Shown: positions 1 to 9,055, counted from the stretch's first letter. The stretch: DNA of 64,000 nt from a gamma proteobacterium HdN1 (GCA_000198515.1 FP929140.1:3198527-3262526); one strand, 5' to 3'. Made by a program: numbers and translations. The notes: a model not told the origin generated them from the sequence alone.

Positions 1-1
1 G

Positions 2-3000
2 GGAGATCAAGCCAAATGGGAAAAAGACGCCCAAGGAATGGACGTGCAGGATATTCCATTTTACTTGGCACAGCCTGAATATGCGGGTTTGACTGACCCA
101 ATGTTCGCAGGTGCGACGCTTGAAAATGACTCCATTGTGCCCATTCAGCGCCAGCTCAATTCGGTAGTCGAAAAGGCCATGCGTCTTGCGGCGCTTCGCC
201 ATAAGGCACGCGCAGATGTAAAAACGGCAATCATGTTTTACAACTATCCGCCGGGAGAGAAAAATCTTGGTGCCTCTTTTATGAATGTTCCGCAGAGCTT
301 GGAGAATCTGCTTTCAGAGTATAAAAAGCGTGGTTACCAGGTAGATCTGCAATCGGAAGATCAGTTAATAAAAGAATTAACCGGATTACTATCACCTTTT
401 TACCGCCCCGAAACCTTGGCGAAACTCATCAAGCAAGATCGTGCAGGTCGCCTGCCACTCGCAGATTATCAACGTTGGTTTACGAGCTTACCTAAGCCGC
501 TACAGGAGGATGTAAATCAGCGTTGGGGAAGTGTAGAGCAGGCAGGTTTGTTGCTGAGTAAGAAGGGCGAGAGATTTTTTGTGATTCCGCGTTTGCGTTT
601 GGGAAATCAGATCATTATGCCTCAGCCGCCGCGCAGCGAGCATGAAAGCAATAAGGAAAAGGCGCTCTACCATGATACCAAAGTGCCGCCTTCGCACTCT
701 TATCTTGCTGCGTACTTGTGGTTGCGCGAAGTGGCCAAGGTGGATGCGCTCGTGCATTTCGGTACTCACGGTTCTGCGGAGTGGCAGCCCGGAAAAGAGC
801 GCGGCTTGGATGTAAATGAATATCCATTTTTGGTGTTAGGTGATCTACCGGTCGTATACCCCTATATCGTCGATAACATTGGCGAAGCGCTGCAAACCAA
901 GCGCAGAGGTCGCGCTACGGTAATTAGTCATAATACCCCATCGTTCGGGCCAGCGGGGCTACATAACGACCTTAATAAGCTGCACGATCTTTTGCACACG
1001 TGGACCAATATGACCGAAGGCGAAGTGCGCAGCGAGACGGCTGAGCACATTCTTAAGCTGGCGGTCGAGTTGAAATTGGACAAAGACTTGGGCATTGATC
1101 TAGTGAAAGAAAAGCAGGATTTCACCCATCTTGTAGACACTTTGCATATCCATTTGCACGAACTTGCGTTGCAGCAGCAGCCGCTTGGCTTGGCTCGGTT
1201 TGGGGTGGCGGCAGAGACAGATCTACGTTTGCTGACCGTCCAGCAAATGCTAGGAAAGCCGCTGTTGCAAGCACTTTTTCCGAATGATCCTGAGGAAGTC
1301 ATGGTGGTGGATTATGAAAAAATTCGCCAAACTCCCGTATGGAACTGGCTAGACCAACACATCCGCAAGCAGCAGCCACTTGCTGCGAATCAGCAGGAGA
1401 GTGATCCTGCCTTGGCAGCGTTGCTAGAAAAAGGTTTGGACTACTGGAAAAAACTGAGCGATAACCACGAACTAGACGGGTATTTTTCCGCGCTGCAAGG
1501 AAAGTATATTGCGACTTCTTATGGTGGCGATCCGATCAAGAATCCCGAAAGCCTACCTACCGGCCGCAACCTGTATGGCTTTGACCCTTCCCGCATTCCC
1601 ACGCAAGAAGCGTGGGAAGCAGGCAAGGTTGCTGCGGAACGTTTGCTTGAACAGCACAAGGAAAGTAAGGGCACCTACCCAGATAAACTGGCCTTTACGC
1701 TCTGGTCGGTAGAAACCATGCGCCATTTTGGCTTGCTGGAGGCGCAGGTGTTCGCACTGCTTGGCTATAAGCCGGTGTGGAATAGTGGTGGTCGCGTGGT
1801 TGGAATCGAGGTCATCCCCGCAAGTGAATTGAAGCGACCTAGGGTTGACGTTGTGGTCTCGGCCACGGGTCTTTACCGCGATCAATTTCCTCAGGTCATG
1901 AAGTGGATCGCAGAAGCTGCCGATCAAGCCAGCAAAATTGAGGAGCCAGATAACGCCGTAGCGATCAACACGCGCCGGATCGAGAAATCGCTTTTATCCG
2001 CCGGTATGTCTAAGGAAGATGCCAGCCTTGCGGCAAGGACTCGGATTTTTTCATCGGAATCAGGCGCTTACAGTACCGGTCTGGACGACGCGACACTTGC
2101 GAGCGATAGCTTTGGCGAAACCAAAGAAGGCAAACAGGATCGCAGCGCCGGAGAAGCAAAACTCGCGAAGCTGTATTTGGATCGTATGCAGTTTGCCTAT
2201 GGCCCTGATGCCAGCCGTTGGGGAGAAAAAATGCAGGCAGGTACCGCGAATGCGAACCTCTTTGCAGAGCAATTGCGCGGCGTAAAAGGCGCGGTACTTT
2301 CGCGCTCGTCGAATCTTTATGGAATGCTGACCACCGATGACCCGTTCCAGTATTTGGGTGGTATTGGTCTCGCCGTTCGTCATCTGGATGGGCAGTCGCC
2401 CGAACTCTATATCAGCAATTTGCGCGATGCCAAGAATCCGAAATCCGAAACCGCTTCGGGGTTTTTGGCGCGCGATTTGCGCACCCGCTATTTGCATCCG
2501 GGCTGGATCAAACAGATGCAAAAAGAAGGCTATAGCGGTGCGTTGCAGGTGCTTGGTAGCGTGAATAATTTATGGGGTTGGGAGGTGGTTTCCCCGGAAA
2601 CTGTTCGCGATGATCAGTGGCAGGAATATAAGGAGGTTTACGTTGATGATAAGTACAAACTTAATGTCAATGAGTGGTTTGAAAAAAATCACCCCACTGC
2701 GCAGGCGCAATTAATTGAGCGAATGTTGGAAGCGGCGCGGAAGGAATATTGGAAAACCGATGCCGCCACCTTGCAACAGCTTGCCGAGCGTTATCAGGAA
2801 TTGGCCGAGCGCTACGATGTTCAAACCGAAAATCAGCGCTTTAAGGATTTTGTGAAGCAAGCTGCCGCCGGTTACGGGCTCGCTGCACCTGCGCCGCAGG
2901 CCAATCAATCCGCCCCACAAGAAGCGCCCGCAGAATCTGCTCCAAAGGATGCGCCAACGCAGCAGGTACAAGGCCAAAAATTGGAAAAGCAGTCCAAGCC

Positions 3001-3121
3001 TGAACCAGCAGAGCCGGTACCGTTTGATTTTACCGCTTTGTTTGCTCTTGCGTTAATGTTGCTGGCGTTTGTAGGCGGAATTGTGCGTCAAGCGCGCAGC
3101 TCTGAGACGGCGTTATCCTAG
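2..3121 (+). CDS. CobN/BchH-family protein with C-terminal membrane anchor (HmuS-like), 5' partial
   Basis: The frame is open from base 2, so the N-terminus lies outside the window; the first ATG at 38 is internal to the family domain. The protein carries the family hallmark around bases 755-800 (HFGTHGSAEWQPGKE), matching HVGKHGNLEWLPGK in the second CobN-family protein of this window. After the chelatase body comes a Pro/Ala/Gln-rich linker (about residues 955-1003) and then one hydrophobic segment (FALALMLLAFVGGIV) followed by Arg residues. Ordinary cobaltochelatase CobN has no such anchor. The next genes encode an ExbB/TolQ-like channel, a DUF2149 protein and HemP. From family knowledge, this CobN-like plus proton channel plus DUF2149 set matches hmuS-hmuU-hmuV of Bacteroidota haem uptake, where HmuS has been linked to removing iron from haem. 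I infer a haem or tetrapyrrole role; a cobalt role remains possible. A standard annotation would probably call it cobaltochelatase CobN. Confidence 0.85.
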   Translation, partial: GDQAKWEKDAQGMDVQDIPFYLAQPEYAGLTDPMFAGATLENDSIVPIQRQLNSVVEKAMRLAALRHKARADVKTAIMFYNYPPGEKNLGASFMNVPQSLENLLSEYKKRGYQVDLQSEDQLIKELTGLLSPFYRPETLAKLIKQDRAGRLPLADYQRWFTSLPKPLQEDVNQRWGSVEQAGLLLSKKGERFFVIPRLRLGNQIIMPQPPRSEHESNKEKALYHDTKVPPSHSYLAAYLWLREVAKVDALVHFGTHGSAEWQPGKERGLDVNEYPFLVLGDLPVVYPYIVDNIGEALQTKRRGRATVISHNTPSFGPAGLHNDLNKLHDLLHTWTNMTEGEVRSETAEHILKLAVELKLDKDLGIDLVKEKQDFTHLVDTLHIHLHELALQQQPLGLARFGVAAETDLRLLTVQQMLGKPLLQALFPNDPEEVMVVDYEKIRQTPVWNWLDQHIRKQQPLAANQQESDPALAALLEKGLDYWKKLSDNHELDGYFSALQGKYIATSYGGDPIKNPESLPTGRNLYGFDPSRIPTQEAWEAGKVAAERLLEQHKESKGTYPDKLAFTLWSVETMRHFGLLEAQVFALLGYKPVWNSGGRVVGIEVIPASELKRPRVDVVVSATGLYRDQFPQVMKWIAEAADQASKIEEPDNAVAINTRRIEKSLLSAGMSKEDASLAARTRIFSSESGAYSTGLDDATLASDSFGETKEGKQDRSAGEAKLAKLYLDRMQFAYGPDASRWGEKMQAGTANANLFAEQLRGVKGAVLSRSSNLYGMLTTDDPFQYLGGIGLAVRHLDGQSPELYISNLRDAKNPKSETASGFLARDLRTRYLHPGWIKQMQKEGYSGALQVLGSVNNLWGWEVVSPETVRDDQWQEYKEVYVDDKYKLNVNEWFEKNHPTAQAQLIERMLEAARKEYWKTDAATLQQLAERYQELAERYDVQTENQRFKDFVKQAAAGYGLAAPAPQANQSAPQEAPAESAPKDAPTQQVQGQKLEKQSKPEPAEPVPFDFTALFALALMLLAFVGGIVRQARSSETALS

Positions 3122-3168
3122 GAATCTGGCTCTCATCAAAAGTTTGTACACTCATAAGGAGTATTACC

Positions 3169-3732
3169 ATGTCGTTTCAATACACGTTGGAGTCCGCACT
3201 GTACAGCGCGAGCCAAGCATTTATGGTGCCGGTTCTGCTCTTGGTTGTTACGTTGTTTGTGTATGCGTTTTATACGCTGGGCCGATTTCTTTGGCAAAGT
3301 CGACAGCGACGCCAACAGATTCCCCAAGCATTCGATTTGCTTTATAGCTGGAAGGCCCACCCAAAGATGAGCGCAACGGAGCTAGAAACGCTTGCATTCA
3401 AGCGCTTGGAAGCACCGCGCATCGTTACGCGCGTAACGCCGATGTTGGGGCTTGTTGCGACGATGATCCCGATGGGGCCAGCGTTGAAGTCGTTGGCGGG
3501 GGGGCAGCTTGCCCAGGTGAGCGACAACCTGACGGTTGCGTTTTCTGCGGTTATTTTGTCGTTGGTAGCGGCGTCGATTACCTATTGGATTGTCAACGTT
3601 CGGCGCCGTTGGTACGCCGAGGAATTGGTGATGATTGAGCAGGAGCAAGCGAAGCGATTGCCGAAACCCAAGGTTCTAAATGAACGAATGGCGGGTGTAG
3701 CGCACGATCTATCTTTGGAGGCAGCATCATGA
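3169..3732 (+). CDS. MotA/TolQ/ExbB-type proton channel (HmuU-like)
   Basis: This is a 187-residue inner-membrane protein with three hydrophobic segments, at about residues 17-40, 84-103 and 118-144. That is the TolQ/ExbB/MotA topology, with a cytoplasmic loop between segments one and two. Segments two and three (TPMLGLVATMIPMGPALK and AVILSLVAASITYWIV) hold the polar and small residues typical of the channel helices. The start has a clear AAGGAG about eight bases upstream. The gene lies 47 bp after the anchored CobN-family gene and overlaps the next gene by an ATGA. In the family, such proteins use proton flow to drive a partner across the envelope. Here the partner is probably the anchored CobN-like protein rather than TonB, which is not in the window. 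Assignment to the superfamily is firm; the specific partner is inferred. Confidence 0.85.
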   Translation: MSFQYTLESALYSASQAFMVPVLLLVVTLFVYAFYTLGRFLWQSRQRRQQIPQAFDLLYSWKAHPKMSATELETLAFKRLEAPRIVTRVTPMLGLVATMIPMGPALKSLAGGQLAQVSDNLTVAFSAVILSLVAASITYWIVNVRRRWYAEELVMIEQEQAKRLPKPKVLNERMAGVAHDLSLEAAS

Positions 3733-4040
3733 GCTTGCGTTTATTGGAAGAAGCAGAGGCCGATGATCCAATCCTTTCGGTGGTCAATTTAATTGACGTT
3801 TTTCTCGTCATCATTGCCGCCTTGTTATTGGCTGTAGCCAATAACCCGACAAATGTGTTTAGTCAGGACGACTACACTCTGATCAAAAATCCGGGCGAAG
3901 CCAACATGGAAGTGGTCATTAAAAAGGGCGAGACGCTGGAACACTATAAATCCAGCGGCGAGATTGGGGATGGTGAGGGAGCTAAGGCGGGCGTTGCCTA
4001 TCGTTTAAAAGATGGATCCATGATTTATGTGCCAGAATAA
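3729..4040 (+). CDS. DUF2149 single-pass membrane protein (HmuV-like)
   Basis: This 103-residue protein has one hydrophobic helix near the N-terminus (LIDVFLVIIAALLLAVANN, about residues 19-37). An Asp at its start (NLIDVFLV) recalls the proton-accepting Asp of ExbD/TolR/MotB. The remaining ~65 residues are soluble and probably periplasmic. The start codon overlaps the stop of the channel gene (ATGA), so the two are translationally coupled, as expected for a stator pair. DUF2149 proteins are found next to CobN-family and MotA/TolQ/ExbB genes in haem-uptake loci. I read this as the ExbD-like half of the motor; that mechanistic role is inferred from position and topology. Confidence 0.8.
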   Translation: MSLRLLEEAEADDPILSVVNLIDVFLVIIAALLLAVANNPTNVFSQDDYTLIKNPGEANMEVVIKKGETLEHYKSSGEIGDGEGAKAGVAYRLKDGSMIYVPE

Positions 4041-4236
4041 AGCGAGTGGAACGGAAGCTTTTTGCGGTGAGCCGCAGCAGGCGGGCGTGCATGGGCGTGC
4101 GCTGCGGCGCAATGGAAAGCCGTGTCTGAGCAGTCGCGAATTGTTGGGGGAATCGCAAGAATTGCTCATCGAACATGATGGCTATTGCTACTCTTTGCGT
4201 ATAACAAAACAGAATAAGCTGATTCTTACCAAATAA
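4027..4236 (+). CDS. hemP: Hemin uptake protein HemP
   Basis: This is a 69-residue cytosolic protein. Its C-terminal half (SSRELLGESQELLIEHDGY followed by YSLRITKQNKLILTK) is the HemP signature: a Ser-x-x-Leu-Leu start and a final RITxxxKLILTK. HemP genes usually sit at haem-uptake loci and are expressed under iron limitation; in some proteobacteria HemP promotes expression of the haem receptor. The gene overlaps the DUF2149 gene by 14 bp. The non-conserved N-terminal ~30 residues may mean translation starts further in, but no better start with a ribosome-binding site is visible. Its presence is the main local evidence that the preceding three genes serve haem rather than cobalt. Confidence 0.85.
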   Translation: MCQNKASGTEAFCGEPQQAGVHGRALRRNGKPCLSSRELLGESQELLIEHDGYCYSLRITKQNKLILTK

Positions 4237-4326
4237 TTCTGTAATCCGGTAAGCTTGCGTCGTCTGTATTGCTGCATTCCTATCGCAGTTGCTATGCAGA
4301 CCGAGTCGGCTTACAGGAGTCAGGAA

Positions 4327-5544
4327 ATGTCTAAACGTTTGGTATTGGTGATCAATTGCGGCAGTTCGTCGATTAAATTTGCCCTGCGAGTGGAGGGGGA
4401 ACCCAGCCCGATTCTTAGTGGGCTTGCGGAAAGGCTTACCACGCCAGAAGGAGTGCTGCGCTGGCGCGCGGGCAATGAGCGCGACGAGATGAAAATTGCG
4501 GACGGACTGCACAGTACTGCAGTTGCCGGCATTCTTCCGCTGATTGATCGCTTTGCCAAGCGCCCTCTAACCGCCGTTGGGCATCGTGTTGTACATGGTG
4601 GGGAGCACTTCACGGGTGCATATGTACTTGATGCCAATGCAGTTCGCGCAATTGAAGAAAGTATTCCGCTTGCACCGTTGCATAACCCCGCGAATCTCAT
4701 CGGGATACGCGAGGCGATGGCAGTATTTTCAAAAATTCCTCACGTAGCGATTTTTGATACTGCTTTTCATCAAACGATGCCGCCTCATGCCTATCGTTAT
4801 GCAGTGCCCGAGGTACTGTATAGCAAATACGGTGTACGCCGTTATGGGTTTCACGGTACGAGCCACCACTTTGTCGCCAATGAGGCCAGCCGTCTGCTGG
4901 GCATGGATGTTGGGCAGGGTGCGTGGCTAACTGCCCATCTGGGCAATGGTTGTTCCACCTGCGCCGTATTGAACGGTAAAAGCCTAGATACCAGCATGGG
5001 GATGACGCCCTTAGAGGGCGTTGTAATGGGAACGCGTAGCGGCGACGTAGACCCCAACCTTCCCGCATATCTTTCTCGCACGCTTGGCTGGGATCTCGCC
5101 AAAACCGACTATGTCCTCAATCACGAAAGCGGCTTGCTTGGGCTTTCTGGTCTTTCGAATGATATGCGCACTTTGGTTGCCGCTCGTTCAGAAGGCCACG
5201 CAGGAGCGACGCTTGCGATTGATGTGTACTGTTATCGGTTGGCGCGCTCGCTTGCGGGGCTTGCGGTCGCGCTTCCGCGGCTGGATGGGCTAGTCTTTAC
5301 GGGTGGCATTGGCGAGAATTCGCCGTTGATTCGAGAAATGACGGTGGGCCATCTACAGATTTTGGGCCTTGCGATTGCGCCTGAGCGAAATCTGACGCCC
5401 CCTGGAAATCCTGCGCGCGAAATTCAGGCGGCGGGCTCCCCCGCGATTTTGGTGATTCCAACGGATGAGGAGCGCCAAATTGCGGAGGAGAGTTTAGCGC
5501 TGCTTGATTTTGACCGTATTCAACCTGTACCTGAGAGGGATTGA
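4327..5544 (+). CDS. ackA: Acetate kinase
   Basis: The product (405 residues) interconverts acetyl phosphate plus ADP with acetate plus ATP in the cytoplasm, as the second step of the Pta-AckA pathway. Motifs appear in order: the N-terminal phosphate-binding [19 protein letters not shown], the catalytic-region [31 protein letters not shown], and the C-terminal [15 protein letters not shown] chose the ATG at 4327 because AGGAG precedes it by seven bases and the family starts directly with the first beta strand. A longer frame from 4255 adds 24 unrelated residues. pta follows one base after the stop, so the two form an operon. The residue spacing is that of a normal full-length acetate kinase. 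Confidence 0.97.
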   Translation: MSKRLVLVINCGSSSIKFALRVEGEPSPILSGLAERLTTPEGVLRWRAGNERDEMKIADGLHSTAVAGILPLIDRFAKRPLTAVGHRVVHGGEHFTGAYVLDANAVRAIEESIPLAPLHNPANLIGIREAMAVFSKIPHVAIFDTAFHQTMPPHAYRYAVPEVLYSKYGVRRYGFHGTSHHFVANEASRLLGMDVGQGAWLTAHLGNGCSTCAVLNGKSLDTSMGMTPLEGVVMGTRSGDVDPNLPAYLSRTLGWDLAKTDYVLNHESGLLGLSGLSNDMRTLVAARSEGHAGATLAIDVYCYRLARSLAGLAVALPRLDGLVFTGGIGENSPLIREMTVGHLQILGLAIAPERNLTPPGNPAREIQAAGSPAILVIPTDEERQIAEESLALLDFDRIQPVPERD

Positions 5545-5545
5545 T

Positions 5546-7669
5546 ATGCATTGTTTTTTTCTTTCCCCAACGGGGTTTGGCGTTGGCCTAACCTCGGTGA
5601 GCCTTGGCTTAATTCGCGCTTTGGAGCGTAACGGCTTGCGTGCGCATTTTTTGAAACTGGTTGCGCAAGCGCACGCCAATGATGTGGGGCCAGAGCGATC
5701 TACAGCGCTGGTGAATCAAACTATCGGCCTACAAGCCCCAGAGCCTTGGACGCAAAAGCATGTAGAGCGACTGCTCGCCGATGGCCGCGAGAATGATTTG
5801 TTAGAAGAGGTTTTCAGCCGTTTTCAACAGGTTGCGCAAGATGCGGATGTTGTGGTGGTGGAAGGTATGGCACCGACACGCACCGTATCGTATGCGACGC
5901 GTGCCAATCAGCAGGTTGCGCAAAGCCTTGGTGCGGATGTGATTTTGGTGACTGCACCGGATGGCGAGGGCATGGATGCGATGATACAGCGCATCGAACT
6001 GCACGCGCGTGGTTTTAGTAGTAATGGCCAATCTCAGGTGCTTGGTGTTGTTGTTAACCGTGTGGATGATTGGCCGCTAGATGGCGATGCTGCTCTGAAC
6101 GATACGGCGATTCAGCACGCCATCGCGGAATATAGCGACCGCCTGAAACAGCAATCGCGTGCGCTCAGCGTTCCGCGCTTTCGCGTGCTTGGCTGCGTTC
6201 CTTGGCAGCGCCAGCTCTCTGCGCCGCGCAGTATTGATGTTGCAACCCAGCTCCAGGCAGAAGTGCTCAATGCGGGAGATATGAAAGAGCGGCGCGTATT
6301 GCACCTTGTGTTAGCCGCTCGCCGCGTGCGGAATATTCCCCATCTACAAATACCGGGCACCTTACTGGTCGTACCCAGTGATCGTGACGATATTATTATT
6401 GCAGCCAGCCTTGCCTCGCTCTCCGGAACTCAGTTGGCGGGAGTTCTTTTGACCGGCGGCGAAATGCCGCACGAGCGCGTAATGAGCCTGTGTCAGCCTG
6501 CTTTTGACGCCGGCCTGCCGGTGTTTAAGGTTTCGACCGATAGCTATACAACCGCAACGCATCTCGATCGAATGAATCGGGAGATTCCGATTGACGACAC
6601 GGAGAGGGCGCAATGGGCGACGGATTTTGTTGCAAGCCACTTGGATCATGAACGCCTGAAAAACCAAGTGGGCATTCCCGATGTGCGCCACTTATCGCCA
6701 CCTGCGTTTCGCTATAATTTGGTGCAGCGCGCGCGCCAAGCAAATAAATGTGTAGTGTTGCCCGAGGGGAGCGAACCGAGAACCGTACAGGCCGCCATTA
6801 TTTGCCACCAGCGCAGTATTGCGCGCTGCATTCTGCTCGCCAAGCGCGACGCCGTAGAAGCGGTGGTTCGAGCGAACGCGCTTACTCTGCCTGATGATTT
6901 GCAAATTATCGACCCCGAAACGGTTCGGGAGCGCTATGTTGCGCCCATGGTCGAATTGCGTAAAGGGCGCGGTTTGCCCCCACCGATGGCGTTACAGCAG
7001 CTGGAAGACAACGTAGTCTTGGGCACCATGATGCTGGCGTTAGGGGAGGTTGACGGCCTGGTGTCGGGTGCGATTCATACGACGGCTAACACGATTCGCC
7101 CCGCGTTCCAGCTCATCAAGACGGCACCGCAATACAGTTTGGTTTCTTCCGTGTTTTTTATGCTGCTGCCTGATCAGGTGGTGGTTTATGGTGACTGTGC
7201 GGTAAATCCTACACCTAGCGCGAGTGAGCTTGCGGAAATTGCGATTCAATCAGCGGCATCGGCCAAAGCCTTCGGTATTGAACCAAGAGTCGCAATGCTT
7301 AGTTATTCCACCGGCGCATCGGGTGCGGGTTCGGATGTGGAACTTGTGATCGAGGCCACGAGGCTTGTGCGTGAACGTGCGCCCGATTTGCTGGTGGATG
7401 GCCCGCTTCAATACGATGCCGCTGCCATTAGCAGTGTGGGTAAGCAGAAGGCACCCGATAGCCTTGTCGCAGGTCAGGCCACGGTATTTATCTTCCCAGA
7501 TCTCAATACGGGCAATACCACTTACAAAGCGGTGCAGCGTAGCGCAAACGTGATCAGTGTAGGGCCAATGCTGCAAGGCCTGAATAAACCGGTAAACGAT
7601 TTATCACGAGGCGCGTTAGTGGACGACATTGTGTTCACCATTGCGCTGACAGCGATACAGGCGGTCTAA
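5546..7669 (+). CDS. pta: Phosphate acetyltransferase, long form
   Basis: The product (707 residues) converts acetyl-CoA plus phosphate to acetyl phosphate plus CoA, feeding AckA. It is the long type. An N-terminal BioD/CobQ-like P-loop-fold domain (LSPTGFGVGLTSVSLGLI at the start) leads into a central DRTGG-type region, then the catalytic PTA domain (about 390-705). Visible catalytic-domain motifs are VVLPEGSEPRTVQAA, GLVSGAIHTTANTIRPA, VFFMLLPDQVVVYGDCAVNPTPSA, MLSYSTGASG and FIFPDLNTGNTTYKAVQRSA. The ATG at 5546 has GAGAGG upstream and sits one base after the ackA stop. Long-form Pta enzymes are typically allosterically regulated through the N-terminal region. A perfect 16-bp tandem duplication spans the stop codon. 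Confidence 0.97.
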   Translation: MHCFFLSPTGFGVGLTSVSLGLIRALERNGLRAHFLKLVAQAHANDVGPERSTALVNQTIGLQAPEPWTQKHVERLLADGRENDLLEEVFSRFQQVAQDADVVVVEGMAPTRTVSYATRANQQVAQSLGADVILVTAPDGEGMDAMIQRIELHARGFSSNGQSQVLGVVVNRVDDWPLDGDAALNDTAIQHAIAEYSDRLKQQSRALSVPRFRVLGCVPWQRQLSAPRSIDVATQLQAEVLNAGDMKERRVLHLVLAARRVRNIPHLQIPGTLLVVPSDRDDIIIAASLASLSGTQLAGVLLTGGEMPHERVMSLCQPAFDAGLPVFKVSTDSYTTATHLDRMNREIPIDDTERAQWATDFVASHLDHERLKNQVGIPDVRHLSPPAFRYNLVQRARQANKCVVLPEGSEPRTVQAAIICHQRSIARCILLAKRDAVEAVVRANALTLPDDLQIIDPETVRERYVAPMVELRKGRGLPPPMALQQLEDNVVLGTMMLALGEVDGLVSGAIHTTANTIRPAFQLIKTAPQYSLVSSVFFMLLPDQVVVYGDCAVNPTPSASELAEIAIQSAASAKAFGIEPRVAMLSYSTGASGAGSDVELVIEATRLVRERAPDLLVDGPLQYDAAAISSVGKQKAPDSLVAGQATVFIFPDLNTGNTTYKAVQRSANVISVGPMLQGLNKPVNDLSRGALVDDIVFTIALTAIQAV

Positions 7670-7689
7670 AAAGCAGGCGGTCTAAAAAG
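7658..7689. repeat. Perfect 16-bp tandem duplication across the pta stop codon
   Basis: CAGGCGGTCTAAAAAG occurs twice head to tail (7658-7673 and 7674-7689). The first copy contains the pta stop TAA; the second gives a duplicate stop in the same setting. Confidence 0.95.
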
Positions 7690-7691
7690 AA

Positions 7692-7734
7692 AGAACCGCC
7701 GCGCAAATCGCGATCCGATGTGCGCGGCGGTTCT
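7692..7734 (-). terminator. Rho-independent terminator of minCDE
   Basis: Inverted arms at 7692-7704 and 7722-7734 (AGAACCGCCGCGC and its complement) give a 13-bp GC-rich stem with a 17-base loop. Read on the minus strand, the stem is followed by TTTCTTTTT, the U-tract expected for a terminator of the leftward min operon, whose last stop is at 7779. In the rightward direction the T run is short, so it would be at best a weak terminator for pta. Confidence 0.85.
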
Positions 7735-7742
7735 ATGCAGCA

Positions 7743-7778
7743 AGCGGAAAAACTGTCGCTGAGAGCGGAAAAGCTGTC
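7743..7778. repeat. Imperfect 15-bp direct repeat after minE
   Basis: AGCGGAAAAACTGTC (7743-7757) and AGCGGAAAAGCTGTC (7764-7778) differ at one base and lie 21 bp apart, immediately downstream of the minE stop on the minus strand. It resembles the stop-adjacent duplications seen elsewhere in this window. Confidence 0.8.
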
Positions 7779-8054
7779 TTAGGACATCGCAGCTGCGGCA
7801 GGCGAATCGCTGGTAAGGGTAACGTTCAGTTCCAGCACCTCGCAATTCTCTGCCTTATCCAGGCTTACCGAGATCTGATCTTCATCAATCGGCACATACT
7901 TGCGAATAACGGCAAGTAAATCACGCTGTAGCGCAGGCAAATAGTCGGGTTGGCCTTTGTGCGAGCGTTCGTGTGCAACGATGATTTGTAGCCGATCCTT
8001 TGCTACTGCCGCACTAGTGGGGCGTTTGGTACGGAAATAGTCAAGAAAGCTCAT
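7779..8054 (-). CDS. minE: Cell division topological specificity factor MinE
   Basis: This 91-residue protein stimulates the MinD ATPase and drives the Min pole-to-pole oscillation. It has the short N-terminal membrane/MinD-contact segment (MSFLDYFRTKR), the anti-MinCD region (AKDRLQIIVAHERS) and the dimerising topological-specificity domain (ending EVLELNVTLT). Its ATG overlaps the minD stop by ATGA, so translation is coupled. A terminator lies 45 bp downstream. Length and motifs are normal for the family. Confidence 0.97.
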   Translation of the reverse strand: MSFLDYFRTKRPTSAAVAKDRLQIIVAHERSHKGQPDYLPALQRDLLAVIRKYVPIDEDQISVSLDKAENCEVLELNVTLTSDSPAAAAMS

Positions 8055-8866
8055 TGCCGGCCTCCAAACATGCGTGAGAAAAAGCCTTTTTTAACGGCTG
8101 AAAGAAAGCGGTGTTCCACATTTTCACCAAGGAAGCGGCGCACGGCATCTTCGTATGCCTGTCCGGCGTCGCTTTCAGCGTCGTGGATGATAGGAATCCC
8201 TTGGTTTGAGGCCCTTAGCACCGCTTTGGATTCTGGGATTACACCCAGCAGCGGAATGGCCAAAATTTCTTCGACATCCTGAACGCTTAACATCTCGCCT
8301 TTTTCTACTCGTTCGGGGTCGTAACGGGTAAGCAGCAGGTTTTCTTGGACAGGTTCGCGGCCTTGTTCTGCGCGCAGGGTTTTGCTGTGCAGAATTCCCA
8401 GAATACGATCCGAGTCACGTACCGAGGATATTTCCGGGTTGGTAACGACGATTGCGCGGTCGGCAAAATACATGGCGATGATCGCGCCTTTTTCGATCCC
8501 AGCTGGGGAATCGCAAACGATATAGTCGAACTCGGTTTTCAGTTCGTCCAAGATGTTTTGCACGCCCTCTACGGTAAGGGCGTCTTTGTCGCGCGTTTGC
8601 GAAGCGGGCAAGATATAAAGGTTTTCAACCCGCTTATCCTTGATCAGCGCTTGCTTGAGCGTTGATTCGCCCTTGATCACGTTCACAAAATCGAACACCA
8701 CGCGGCGTTCGCAGTTCATGATCAGGTCGAGGTTACGAAGGCCCACGTCGAAGTCGATAATAACGGTTTTATGGCCTTTTAAAGCCAAACCCGTGCCCAC
8801 TGCCGCGCTGGTGGTGGTTTTGCCAACGCCTCCTTTGCCGGAGGTCACTACGATAATTTCTGTCAA
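8051..8866 (-). CDS. minD: Septum site-determining ATPase MinD
   Basis: This 271-residue protein is a ParA/MinD-type ATPase that binds the inner membrane with ATP, recruits MinC and is released by MinE. Motifs are the deviant Walker A GKGGVGKTT (residues 10-18), the switch region VIIDFDVGLRNLD, the Walker B region YIVCDSPAGIE, and a C-terminal amphipathic helix (SAVKKGFFSRMFGGRQ) for membrane binding. The start codon is TTG (8866-8864 on the minus strand) with GAGG upstream. No in-frame ATG or GTG fits, because the protein must begin directly with TEIIVVTSGKGG. minE follows with an ATGA overlap, and minC lies about 190 bp upstream. Confidence 0.97.
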   Translation of the reverse strand: MTEIIVVTSGKGGVGKTTTSAAVGTGLALKGHKTVIIDFDVGLRNLDLIMNCERRVVFDFVNVIKGESTLKQALIKDKRVENLYILPASQTRDKDALTVEGVQNILDELKTEFDYIVCDSPAGIEKGAIIAMYFADRAIVVTNPEISSVRDSDRILGILHSKTLRAEQGREPVQENLLLTRYDPERVEKGEMLSVQDVEEILAIPLLGVIPESKAVLRASNQGIPIIHDAESDAGQAYEDAVRRFLGENVEHRFLSAVKKGFFSRMFGGRQ

Positions 8867-9055
8867 GGCGGTATCCTCGTGGGGTTGTGTTACTGCTATT
8901 GTTGAACTCTATAACGCTTGATGGTTGTACAAGGCGCTGCAGAAAGTGTCAGAATTTAAGTGGACTTTCGTTGCGTGCTGTTAATCCTCCTCGAACCTAT
9001 TCGATGGATGCTCATAGGATGAGCCTTTAGCGAGTTCGATACGGTAGGATATTTG

